Positions 37,901 through 46,236 of a DNA stretch of 64,000 bases are shown here, one piece after another (within the stretch, counting starts at the first letter, position 1; each line of letters begins with the position of its first letter). The stretch comes from Sphingobacterium sp. GVS05A (GTDB lineage Bacteria > Bacteroidota > Bacteroidia > Sphingobacteriales > Sphingobacteriaceae): contig NZ_JAHXYR010000002.1 in the NCBI RefSeq assembly GCF_019969845.1, positions 310,001 through 374,000 on the forward strand. Direction: 5' to 3'. Both the position numbers and the translations under genes were made by a program. Under the pieces are notes generated by a model. The model was not told where the DNA came from and did not search any database. It worked only from the letters and a program-made list of their open reading frames with translations.

Positions 37901-38334
37901 TGCTTGATATCAGCTACATTGATTTTATTATATGCTGTTGTATTTTTACGTTTTTTGATGTCGGTATACCCTGTTACGATTACTTCATCCAGTGATTCAC
38001 CACTCGGTTGTAGCAAAATCGTTCTGTGATCCTGAAATACTGGAACCTGAATACGTTGGTATCCCACATAACTAATGGTGACGTATTTTAAGTTTCCCGG
38101 AACTTTTAGGCGAAATTCGCCCGAAGCGTCAGTCAATGATCCCAATGCAGATTGTTGTACCTGATTGGGTACGCCAATGTCTTCCGCTACTGCCGAACTT
38201 TCGACAACAACCGTCGCCCCCACGACTGGCTTTAATGTGACCGCATCCAGTACCTTTCCTTTCAGCTCCTTGGATTCCTGTGCATGCGCCATTTGCACAC
38301 ACATAAAGGTCAGCGGTATTAAAAACTTATTCAT
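34996..38334 (-). CDS. SusC/RagA family TonB-linked outer-membrane transporter, protease-linked
   Basis: 1112 aa, the longest SusC here. Signal peptide ends QMAHAQ (1-19). The carboxypeptidase-D-like domain (about 22-109) has an extra loop (about residues 45-68) absent from the other two SusC proteins of the window. The TonB box is LDEVIVTGYT (115-124), followed by plug (about 130-255, with LWVIDGLPIEG and SIYGARAANGVIVITTKRG) and a barrel ending FGLSASF. It begins 34 bp after the metalloprotease stop and ends 20 bp before SusD, so the three genes form one operon. Confidence 0.95.
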   Translation of the reverse strand: MNKFLIPLTFMCVQMAHAQESKELKGKVLDAVTLKPVVGATVVVESSAVAEDIGVPNQVQQSALGSLTDASGEFRLKVPGNLKYVTISYVGYQRIQVPVFQDHRTILLQPSGESLDEVIVTGYTDIKKRKNTTAYNKINVADIKQTGVASIDEMLAGQVAGLQLSNFNGGPNSAPQIRIRGTVSLNGTQDPLWVIDGLPIEGTELPNRIDKDNLNSLNNLPIAGINPDDIADITVLKDAAATSIYGARAANGVIVITTKRGKSGPAKLQVSANTFVTERPDFGKLNLMNANEKVDFELLMANRTDLNYRTGKGAVMRILDNADALDAYRSGGLAALSPDVQQSINQLRLQQTDWGKELYRQALNQQYSASISGGNDAHRYYLSSGFYDEKGATKGADLRRYSLTLNNDFNINDRFKAGINLLGSISNRRNPIQDDDAFTNPSNYMRLVNPYLTVRDQSGKYSYDPDIEGYEKDTYIPFNAIEERENTKYALTNKALKAIGYLEYTIIPQLSLRTEFGLQFDENSMERFADQESYNTRKLRAATRYYDSASKTFKYFLPTGGKIENNHNSIFQYNWKTYLKYNKTWNEKHELELMGGTELRRSKNTMVSSKGFGYNPSTLTTQNIVFPNSNYQDDQRFNPYKKGFIENSYASFYGNATYTFDRKYNVYGSIRYDGSNMFGVDPQYRFLPIWSLSGSWNVLEEEFIKGKTALSDLRVRASYGIQGNVDRNTYPFIVGNYDNSTILPGYPEGTVVVGMPANDKLRWERTQSYNAGIDLGLWKNRLNITVDYYNRTSKDLIANSALPMENGFQDVQVNWASARNQGVELTISSRQIQTEKFSWSTDFNIAHNNNKLLKVMNNPKAYAPETQEGRPINGMYVLETAGLDKDGVMQFRNQDGSVSSVEEFYGLYDPWADFLPGYTSQTSMTAADYRAKFKYKGSKDPKFVGGMTNRFRYANFDLAISAVFNLERWVSRTPTYNPAKVDRGQNYTKDLLMALQGKTALPALGSISSELNERWMAYGWMESNDPINSFNQYDIWAKKMSYVRINSIRLGYTLPAAMSKKIGANNLRVNVEGRNLFVFGANYEGYFDPETYGNYYAQPISKSFAFGLSASF

Positions 38335-38368
38335 TTTGGTAGATGTTGATATAATAGATGTTAATATA

Positions 38369-40972
38369 TTAGTTCAATTCCAGTGTATTTGCAATACGCA
38401 ATTGCAGATCCATATAATGTGCCTTTGTTGTGGCATCTCCTGTCCGTTGTTTCTGTTTCAACAATTGGTAAATCTCATATAGTTCAGCACGTTTATAGGT
38501 CAGCATATCCGATGTGCGGATCATTCCAGTGACATGCACATTACGTAAACCCGTTTGAGCAGAAGCTGCATGATGCGGATGCAAGCACAGATTAGGTTGA
38601 GTTCCCTCAATCAATTGTTCGACACCAGCTAATTTCTTGGCATTTAATTTCTCCATGGACTTATTTGTAGAGACCATCAGTACATCTACGTAATTCTGTT
38701 GCAACATGCGTGTTTTAAGATCCAATGCCTGTCCACTGACCGTTTTTGCGAAGATCTCTTTGCGTACCGAGGCTAAAAATGCAGGAGCACTCCATGCCTT
38801 CTTGTCGCCAAAGAGGTTTTCCATTTCGACCATGCGCAATAGACGCTCATCGTTGACCAATTTGTAGAGCATGGCATACTGAAATTCGCGCTGCAGATTA
38901 TAAGGTGCATATTCAAACGGTCCCATAGGTGAATCTCTTAAAGGGAAAGTTTTCGCCATCAGTTCCGGAACAAATAACCACTCCGGCATATAGAACACAT
39001 TTTTCTTTAAATATTCCAGTGCAGCTACCTGTTTCTCTTTGGGTACTGGGCTATATGCATTTTTTTGGTCGCCCAAAACAGCATTTTCAAGATAAATACC
39101 CCCGATATTATTGAGCACATGGTCAGCGTAAGCATACCATTGACCAACGACTCCCATATATAATTTACCGGCACGATAATAGTCATCCCCCGTATTCGTG
39201 GTCCAGTTGATGATATTTGGCATCATGCGACGTAAATTTTTCATCCCATATTCACCGGCTTTCATTGCATCGTCACCAAGATCCTCGGACTGTGCCCTTG
39301 GATCCACAATATTTTTGGAATCTTGTTGTTCACCGTAATGATATATCGGGTCATGTACATGGGTATCAATTTCTTTCCGCAACAAAGGTATTTCATCCCA
39401 AGGCTGTGTTTTGCCATACCAACGGTAAGCCCATCCAATAGCATATTTGTCATAAGTTCCGATCACGGGTGTAATCTGTTCAACACCATCTTCAGGTTGC
39501 GCCACGTAGTTGAAGCGCGCATAATCCATAATCGATGGAGCCGTACCGCCCATTTTTGCGGTAAAGCTTTTACTACGAAGTGAATCTACCGGAAAACTTG
39601 CCGACGAACCCATATTGTGCATCAAACCCAAGGTATGTCCAATCTCATGCGAAGAAACAAAACGAATGGCATGGGCCATTTTTTCATCCGAGAATACATT
39701 CGATCGCACCGAAGTATCCACGATACCTGTTTGTATCCGCATCCAGCTATTTAGGATCGTCATCACGTTATGCCACCAGATAACATCCGCCTCCAAAATT
39801 TCTCCGGAGCGTGGATCCACTACAGATGGCCCCATCGCATTGGCCTGCGCTGACGCAGCGTATACAATAGAAGATACATTTGCATCATCTGGATCAAATT
39901 TGATACTATCCGGTTGCTGTTTTGCCAAAATCGCATTCTTAAAACCTGCCGCCTCAAAGGCTTCCTGCCAGTCGTGAACACCATCGATGATGGCTTGTCG
40001 CCATTGTTTTGGCGTGGCCGGATCCAGATAAAAAACAATAGGTTTCTTTGGTTCTACCAATTCACCTCTCAGGTAACGGGCTTTGTCCTCATCTTTCGGT
40101 TCCAGTCGCCAGCGGTTAACCAGATTTTTTTTATCCAGTTCCTGTTGCTTATCGTTAAAGTACCAACGTGGCGATGTAAAAAAGCCAATACGGGGATCCG
40201 CAAAACGCGCCACCATCGGCGTTTCAGGTAGTTCATAAAGGTTACTTGTAACCTCTAATGAAACCGGCACCGATTCATTCCCTTCCGTTACTTTTGTTGA
40301 CAGGACCGATTTCACAACAATATTATTGGAATACGATTTAATTTCCTCGATGGTCGATATACTGGTTTTAGGAGAAGTACCTAAACCCAAAGAGGTGAAA
40401 ACATCCGTAAAGCTCTTTTCCGATCCATCAAACACTTTATTGACTTTGATCACCACAGCACTGGAGTCTTTTGAATAACTCTCGACTTTAAACGATTCGA
40501 TGTAAGAGGGACGATAATTATCGTAGACCGATGCGGCAATCGCATCAGCTTTAGGCACTTCTACCTGAGGTTTAATCTCCGAAACCCAGACTTCTTTTTT
40601 CTCTTTGCGTAGGGTAAATCGAATGACCTTATTTTCATAATTCATTCCCTTATTTACACCAGCTTCATTCAACGCCAAAGGAACGGAAGACAATTTTTGA
40701 ATCAGGAGAATGTCCTGTCCCATTTTTTTCAATGGAATTTCAAAGTAATAATTATTTTCCTTTCGAATCACACCAAACATGCCGCTATCCACGCGCGCGT
40801 CTTTAAACAGTTTGTCATAGGCAATCGTCGTATCTTTCTTGGCGGTAGAATCTTTCGCAGAGGTAACAGTCTCTTTTTTTCGTAAACCTACAGTTTGCAA
40901 TACAGAACAAGATTGCATGAGGCCTGCCGAAAACAAGAGGCTAAAGGCTAGCTTGGTATAAGTGTTGTTCAT
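38369..40972 (-). CDS. Secreted lipoprotein zinc metalloprotease (DUF5117/DUF4953 type)
   Basis: 867 aa. Lipoprotein signal with lipobox GLMQSC (Cys22). The N-terminal segment (DUF5118/DUF5117-like, with MGQDILLIQKLSSVP) is followed by a metzincin catalytic region with the zinc motif HEIGHTLGLMH, where His442, His446 and His452 bind zinc and Glu443 is the base, and a conserved C-terminal DUF4953 region. The length is normal for this Bacteroidota family. As a lipoprotein it should face the periplasm or the cell surface and degrade proteins to peptides. SusC and SusD follow within 34 bp. Upstream are the 21-bp-phased direct repeats proposed as LytTR sites. Confidence 0.93.
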   Translation of the reverse strand: MNNTYTKLAFSLLFSAGLMQSCSVLQTVGLRKKETVTSAKDSTAKKDTTIAYDKLFKDARVDSGMFGVIRKENNYYFEIPLKKMGQDILLIQKLSSVPLALNEAGVNKGMNYENKVIRFTLRKEKKEVWVSEIKPQVEVPKADAIAASVYDNYRPSYIESFKVESYSKDSSAVVIKVNKVFDGSEKSFTDVFTSLGLGTSPKTSISTIEEIKSYSNNIVVKSVLSTKVTEGNESVPVSLEVTSNLYELPETPMVARFADPRIGFFTSPRWYFNDKQQELDKKNLVNRWRLEPKDEDKARYLRGELVEPKKPIVFYLDPATPKQWRQAIIDGVHDWQEAFEAAGFKNAILAKQQPDSIKFDPDDANVSSIVYAASAQANAMGPSVVDPRSGEILEADVIWWHNVMTILNSWMRIQTGIVDTSVRSNVFSDEKMAHAIRFVSSHEIGHTLGLMHNMGSSASFPVDSLRSKSFTAKMGGTAPSIMDYARFNYVAQPEDGVEQITPVIGTYDKYAIGWAYRWYGKTQPWDEIPLLRKEIDTHVHDPIYHYGEQQDSKNIVDPRAQSEDLGDDAMKAGEYGMKNLRRMMPNIINWTTNTGDDYYRAGKLYMGVVGQWYAYADHVLNNIGGIYLENAVLGDQKNAYSPVPKEKQVAALEYLKKNVFYMPEWLFVPELMAKTFPLRDSPMGPFEYAPYNLQREFQYAMLYKLVNDERLLRMVEMENLFGDKKAWSAPAFLASVRKEIFAKTVSGQALDLKTRMLQQNYVDVLMVSTNKSMEKLNAKKLAGVEQLIEGTQPNLCLHPHHAASAQTGLRNVHVTGMIRTSDMLTYKRAELYEIYQLLKQKQRTGDATTKAHYMDLQLRIANTLELN

Positions 40973-41282
40973 TTAGAATAATTATTTCTGAGTGCTGTTT
41001 TTCAATAGCATACATGCATTTGTTGCACCCGGTGTGTTTTTCAATGGCATTGAAGCGATCATCTACTCCTGATAGCTCTCTTATCAAGCGCTATTGAGCT
41101 GAAGATCATTTCATCCGAATAAGATTAGGTTAATCTTGCAATTAAATTCCTAGATCAGGAGCCAAATTTGTTAAAAATATTGTACAGAATCACCACGAAA
41201 GGGACGAGTACGTATTTCTAACGTATGAACACGTGCATCGAAACTATGAACACGTGCTTAACAGACTTAACCTTACGCTATT
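40973..41282. other. 310-bp control region between kinase gene and metalloprotease operon
   Basis: No gene. It contains the direct repeat at 41224-41257 with a degenerate third copy at 41203-41215, then on the minus strand a weak -7-like TATTTTTA (41173-41180) and a leader of about 200 nt to the metalloprotease start. No terminator is obvious after the kinase gene. Confidence 0.55.
41203..41257 (-). promoter_or_regulatory. Candidate LytTR operator: 13-bp direct repeats with 21-bp period
   Basis: TATGAACACGTGC occurs at 41224-41236 and again at 41245-41257, exactly 21 bp apart. A third degenerate copy (GACGAGTACGTAT, 7 of 13 matches) keeps the period at 41203-41215. On the minus strand, the strand of the operon, the unit reads GCACGTGTTCATA and contains GTTCAT, matching the GTTN(A/G)(T/G) core described for LytTR sites. 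If the -7-like box at 41173-41180 is used, the copies sit about 40, 61 and 82 bp upstream of the start. Confidence 0.55.
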
Positions 41283-42722
41283 TTAATGATCTAGCAAGGG
41301 TAAGTTGACAAAAAAGCGTCCTTCTTCTGTTCCAAAGTCAAAACCATCCAACGTATAATGGGCATACATAGATACCAAGTAATTAAGCCCATATCCTTCA
41401 CCTTCCACCTCTGTCCCCTGTCGTGGCTGCCAATTGTTACTTACTTTGATGATATTGGTGTCCGATAGATAAACAATATGGATCTGAAGTGGATTTTCCG
41501 TCGAAATCCGTGTATGTTTGATCGCATTCTCCACCAGCATCTGCAAAGCCAACCGTGGTAGCTTCGCTCCCATCACATCCATTGGAATGGAGATCTCCAT
41601 ATCCTTCAACGCTGTTCCAAAACGCACCTGCTGCAAAAAGAAATAGGCTCTGGCCAGTTCCAGTTCTTCTTGTAGCGAAGACCAGTCCGACTCGTCCGTA
41701 CGCAGCATTTTACGATAGACCTTTGTCATCTTGCCAACGAATGACTTGGCCAGATCATTATCCTTACCGATCAGATATTGGAGTGAACCAAACGTATTGA
41801 ACAAAAAATGTGGATTGATCTGTTGCCGCAATTGAACCAGACGCATCTGCGTATATTCATTTTCCTGCTGCAAAGCCATTAATTTGAGTTGCTGAATTTT
41901 GCGCCGCTCAAGCACATTAAAATAGATAAGTGCTATTGCAACAAGCATCAGACCAACTCCAAGTAAAATACTATAGGTCATCACCTCCTGGACTTCCTCC
42001 TCAATAGTCAACAACAAGACGTTTACCCGAATTTCACCGCCCACAAAAATAATGGAACAGGGGTAGGAAGTAACCATCACATCCAGCTTTAGGTAATCCG
42101 ACTTGACGATCTTTCCCTGTGTAATAATATCACTATCCTTCGGGCGCCCCCATTTTCGGTTTTCAGGTGAAACGATGCAGATCCCTTTATCGCTATATAT
42201 TTCAAAATAAGCCCTTCTGCCAAAATAGAGATTGGCGAAATAAGCATTTAATTTTTCAATATCGACATAGACATGGTATAAACGATGTTGTATTGTACGC
42301 GTTTTAAGCAGTATCCACATCTTATTATCGACACGGTCCAAGTGACTGGCTGGAACGAGGATAAGTAGGGAATCGCGACGGATATCCCCTGATGGTACGG
42401 CATCAACCAACCTTTTCTCAGACGTGTATAGCTCCTGTTGTAACAATTCCAGCTGCTTATTCACCAGCAACATGTTTTCATCGGCAAAATCTACCAATAT
42501 TCTTTTATTCAGTCGATCTATTTTATGGTGGATAATACCGAGCAGCCCCCCACCTATCAACAGCAACAAAAGCAAACAGAAAATGAGTATGGTACTGTTT
42601 TTCTGTTCCGCATTTTTAAATCGAAAATTCACCCTGCAAAAATACAGGAAAATTTTCGAGCAATACAAAACTACCTGATAAGAAAGGACTTTGCCCGCCC
42701 ATTTGTCAATGAAACTTGACAT
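41283..42722 (-). CDS. LytS-like sensor histidine kinase (His_kinase family)
   Basis: Up to 479 aa. Two membrane helices (about 44-64 and 249-269) enclose a periplasmic sensor region of about 185 residues with no domain I recognise. The cytoplasmic part has the His_kinase motif QQINPHFLFNT with phospho-acceptor His305, and a HATPase region with ALQMLVENAIKHT (N-box) and GEGYGLNYL (G-box). Such kinases pair with LytTR regulators. The first 30 residues before the membrane helix look unusual; GTG at 42632 (Val31) is an alternative start that would give a normal short cytoplasmic lead. The gene is divergent from the AsmA-like gene and points toward the metalloprotease operon. Confidence 0.9.
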   Translation of the reverse strand: MSSFIDKWAGKVLSYQVVLYCSKIFLYFCRVNFRFKNAEQKNSTILIFCLLLLLLIGGGLLGIIHHKIDRLNKRILVDFADENMLLVNKQLELLQQELYTSEKRLVDAVPSGDIRRDSLLILVPASHLDRVDNKMWILLKTRTIQHRLYHVYVDIEKLNAYFANLYFGRRAYFEIYSDKGICIVSPENRKWGRPKDSDIITQGKIVKSDYLKLDVMVTSYPCSIIFVGGEIRVNVLLLTIEEEVQEVMTYSILLGVGLMLVAIALIYFNVLERRKIQQLKLMALQQENEYTQMRLVQLRQQINPHFLFNTFGSLQYLIGKDNDLAKSFVGKMTKVYRKMLRTDESDWSSLQEELELARAYFFLQQVRFGTALKDMEISIPMDVMGAKLPRLALQMLVENAIKHTRISTENPLQIHIVYLSDTNIIKVSNNWQPRQGTEVEGEGYGLNYLVSMYAHYTLDGFDFGTEEGRFFVNLPLLDH

Positions 42723-42810
42723 ATTTCACCAGTAACCTTAAAATAAATCGGTCAATCAATGGACTTTAGCAATAATTTTCGGACTTTTGTAGCCACAAAA
42801 AAACAACACT

Positions 42811-45800
42811 GTGTCAAAAGCAACATTTCTAAAGCTTGCCAAACGAATCTCTATCGGGTTAGTAAGCTTCATCGCACTATTTATTCTTTGTATATTATCC
42901 ATTCCCTATATCTTCGAAAAAGAAGTAAACGACAAAGTTAAGTCGTTGGCAAACGAGCATATCAATGGGGAGCTCAACTATACAAAGGTCAGATTGACCT
43001 TCTTTGATCAATTTCCACTATTGACAGCGTCGATGGATGACGTGTTGTTAAAGGGCTCTGAGCCATTCAAAAAAGACACCTTGCTTGCCGCCAAACAAGT
43101 AAGCTTTGGAATTGACCTCATGAGCTTGCTCAAATCAAAAATCATTATTGACAAGTTTATCGTTAACCAGGGGAAGATCAATATTCTGGTTGATTCCTTA
43201 GGTAACGCCAACTACAACATATACAAGTCTACACCAACAGATTCCACCAAGGCAAAAGATAATTCCGAGAGCAGTGCACTGGCTTTTCAGCTGATTAAAT
43301 TTGAAAAGACCAATCTGCATTACGAAGACCAATCTATTCCATTATGGATTGACGCAAAAGATCTGGACTACGAGGGTAAAGGTGATCTGATGTCGAATAT
43401 CTTTGATTTGAATACCAGAGCCAAGATTGCCGCTTTTTCCTTTTCTTTTGACAATGAACTCTATGTCGACAAAAAATCAATTGATGCCAATTTATTGACG
43501 CGTATCAACACCGATAATTTATCATTCATATTCGAACGAAATGATATCAAAATTAATCAGCTACCAGTAAGATTCCGGGGCTTATTATCCTTTATATCGC
43601 ACGGTTATCATCTGGACTTCAAGTTAAAATCCCAGGAGAGCACCCTAAGTGAATTGCTGTCACTGGTTCCCAATAGTTACGCATCATGGATAAAAGATCT
43701 ATCCGTCAAAGGCACTTCCGAAGTTTTTGTAAATTTAATTGGTGACTATATTGTTGACAATAATGAGATGCCCGATTTATCCCTGGGACTGACCATAAAC
43801 AACGGATATATGGCCTATAAAAAATCCAATAATCCATTGACTGACTGGAACGCGAAGTTAAAGATTGATCTTCCAGCCTTAAATCCCGACTCGCTCCGGA
43901 TTGATCTGAAACAGTTTGACTTTAAAGTCGCATCGGGTTACTTCAACGCAAAAGGACAGATCGCAGGACTTCATCCAGTGACTGTACATGCGGATATGAA
44001 AAGCGACCTCGACCTGGGCATACTCTATTCTTCCCTACAATTTCCGGGCTTCTCCTTGGGCGGACGATGGAATCTTGACGCCAAGGTCGACGGAACCTAT
44101 GCCAAAGCAACACGCAAAGTCGGACTTCAAAAACGCGAAGAGGAATATATTGCTTCCATACCGACATTTGATATCAAAAACACCCTCACAGACGGCCATT
44201 TCAAACTAGCTGATCTCCCAAAAGGACTTGACAAAATCGCTTATCGTCTTGAAGCAAAAGATCCGGATGGCAAAATGAAAAGCGCATCCATTTCTATTCA
44301 CGACATCTCGATTCAGGCACTCAACAACTATATTAAAGGTTATGTTTCGATAACAGATTTCAACAAAATTGCGGTACAGTCTGATCTCAAAGCCTTATTC
44401 AATTTGGCCGATATCAAAAGCTTCTACCCGATCAAAGATATCGAACTGGCTGGGCTGATCGATGTAAACCTCAATGCAAAAGGTTATGTCGATCTCAAAC
44501 GGAATATTTTTCCCGAAACCAATACTTCCATTGTGATGAAAGATGGGTTTATCAAATCCAAGGAATACCCTATTCCAATGGAAAATATACATGTTGAAGC
44601 CTTCGTGAATAGCGAGAAGGGATCTTTACGTGATTTGAGTGTCAAGATACTACCCGTTTCATTTACCTTCGCCGGGGAACCATTTTTCCTGAATGCAGAT
44701 CTGCGCAATTTCAATAACATCAACTATAATATTCAGTCCAAAGGAAAACTCAACCTTGGTCCTATCTATAAGTTTTTTGCTTTGGACGGAACCAACGTTG
44801 ATGGTTTTATCCATACAGATTTCAGTCTCAAAGGTCTTCAGAGCGATGCGACTAGCGGCCGTTATGCCAGACTCCACAATAGTGGACGTATCAACATCGG
44901 TAAAATCCAGGTACAGACAGATCTACTCCCTCAACCTATTGCGATCAAGAGCGGTGATTTTAGCTTCCATCAGGAGAAAATGAACTTTGACAGATTCCTG
45001 GTCAACTATGGTAGAAATTCGATCTCCGTAAAAGGTTATATGAATAATATCATCAACTACCTGACAAATAGCAACGCCTCGTTACAAGGGCAGTTTACGC
45101 TCAATAGTAAAAAAATCACTGTTGATGACTTCATGGTTTTTGCAGATACTCCTTCAGCAGCATCCTCTTCTTCGGAGACAGGTGTGGTCCTTTTGCCTAA
45201 AAACCTGGATGTTCAGGTACTGGGCTTAGTCAGCAATGTTTCTTACAACAATATGAACATCAAAGATTTCAAGGGGGATCTACAGGTCAAAGAAGGCAAA
45301 CTGGCGCTCAACAACACCACTTTTGAACTAGCGGGATTAAAAGCAGCTATGAATGGAAATTATAGGCCAATAAATCCCCGCAGAGCCGCATTCGACTACG
45401 CTGTAAAAGCGGACAGCTTTGATATTCAACGTGCCTATAAGGAAATTCCAATGTTCAGAGAAATGGTGACTGCTGCCAAAAATGCGCATGGCCTTGTATC
45501 GCTGGATTATAAATTAGGAGGTTTACTGAACGGTAATATGCAGCCTGTGATGCCTTCCATTGTCGGTGAGGGTAGCCTGACCTTGAACCAGATTAAATTC
45601 AGAGGTTTCAAATTACTGAATGGCATCAGTGAATCCACCTCAAAAGAAAAATTGAAAGACGGCGAAGTGAAAAAAGTTGTCATCAAATCGCATATCAAGA
45701 ACAATGTCATGACCATCGAACGTACCAAAATGAAGATGATGGGATTCAGACCACGATTTGAAGGCCAGGTTACACTTGATGGACGGATGAATCTCGGGTT

Positions 45801-45981
45801 CAGACTTGGGCTGCCTCCATTTGGAATCTTCGGAATACCGATGCGCATCACCGGTACCGCTGATAATTTTCAACTCAAAATGGGAAAATACAAAGAGGAA
45901 GACCTCGACATGGACATGGACGATGAGGATAGCAAAGTATACAAAGAATCCCAAAAAGAAAAAACAGAGGCTACAAAATAA
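42811..45981 (+). CDS. AsmA-like (AsmA/TamB-type) inner-membrane-anchored protein
   Basis: 1056 aa, starting at a GTG. One N-terminal membrane helix (about 14-34), then a long periplasmic beta-rich body starting with the AsmA N-terminal region (SLANEHINGELNYTKVRLTFFDQFPLL) and closing with the AsmA C-terminal region (ITGTADNFQLKMGKY), and a very acidic/basic tail (EEDLDMDMDDED). AsmA-family proteins act as bridges that carry phospholipid from the inner to the outer membrane. Repeated turns of the type GxFxxxxxxF fit the taco-like beta-groove. No partner is needed nearby. An imperfect hairpin follows the stop. Confidence 0.9.
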   Translation: MSKATFLKLAKRISIGLVSFIALFILCILSIPYIFEKEVNDKVKSLANEHINGELNYTKVRLTFFDQFPLLTASMDDVLLKGSEPFKKDTLLAAKQVSFGIDLMSLLKSKIIIDKFIVNQGKINILVDSLGNANYNIYKSTPTDSTKAKDNSESSALAFQLIKFEKTNLHYEDQSIPLWIDAKDLDYEGKGDLMSNIFDLNTRAKIAAFSFSFDNELYVDKKSIDANLLTRINTDNLSFIFERNDIKINQLPVRFRGLLSFISHGYHLDFKLKSQESTLSELLSLVPNSYASWIKDLSVKGTSEVFVNLIGDYIVDNNEMPDLSLGLTINNGYMAYKKSNNPLTDWNAKLKIDLPALNPDSLRIDLKQFDFKVASGYFNAKGQIAGLHPVTVHADMKSDLDLGILYSSLQFPGFSLGGRWNLDAKVDGTYAKATRKVGLQKREEEYIASIPTFDIKNTLTDGHFKLADLPKGLDKIAYRLEAKDPDGKMKSASISIHDISIQALNNYIKGYVSITDFNKIAVQSDLKALFNLADIKSFYPIKDIELAGLIDVNLNAKGYVDLKRNIFPETNTSIVMKDGFIKSKEYPIPMENIHVEAFVNSEKGSLRDLSVKILPVSFTFAGEPFFLNADLRNFNNINYNIQSKGKLNLGPIYKFFALDGTNVDGFIHTDFSLKGLQSDATSGRYARLHNSGRINIGKIQVQTDLLPQPIAIKSGDFSFHQEKMNFDRFLVNYGRNSISVKGYMNNIINYLTNSNASLQGQFTLNSKKITVDDFMVFADTPSAASSSSETGVVLLPKNLDVQVLGLVSNVSYNNMNIKDFKGDLQVKEGKLALNNTTFELAGLKAAMNGNYRPINPRRAAFDYAVKADSFDIQRAYKEIPMFREMVTAAKNAHGLVSLDYKLGGLLNGNMQPVMPSIVGEGSLTLNQIKFRGFKLLNGISESTSKEKLKDGEVKKVVIKSHIKNNVMTIERTKMKMMGFRPRFEGQVTLDGRMNLGFRLGLPPFGIFGIPMRITGTADNFQLKMGKYKEEDLDMDMDDEDSKVYKESQKEKTEATK

Positions 45982-46000
45982 GTTGCGCTTTGGATAAATA

Positions 46001-46054
46001 TAGCTCCCTATCACTGATATTATCTCATTAAACAAGATCATTGATAGGGGGCTA
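46001..46054 (+). terminator. Hairpin after the AsmA-like gene
   Basis: TAGCTCCCTATCA (46001-46013) pairs with TGATAGGGGGCTA (46042-46054; one G-U pair) around a long loop. There is no T-tract, so termination here is uncertain. Confidence 0.4.
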
Positions 46055-46236
46055 CTCATTTACAGAAGGTTGGAACACTAAGCCCCATAAAATAAAGACT
46101 ATAAACAAAAAGATAGCAAACGTAATACAGATTTAATATTACGTTTATCCAAATAATAGTTGAATCATTTAGTTTCGCAATTAGCATACAAACTATTTAC
46201 TATTCGGATTGTATACGATTACATAAACCTACAACG

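Noticed and set aside
38929..40231. Many plus-strand open frames inside the metalloprotease gene
   Set aside because: They are antisense shadows of a gene with intact zinc motif and lipobox.
32854..42722. A polysaccharide utilisation locus
   Set aside because: There is no glycoside hydrolase or lyase; the enzyme is a metalloprotease, so peptide use is the better reading.
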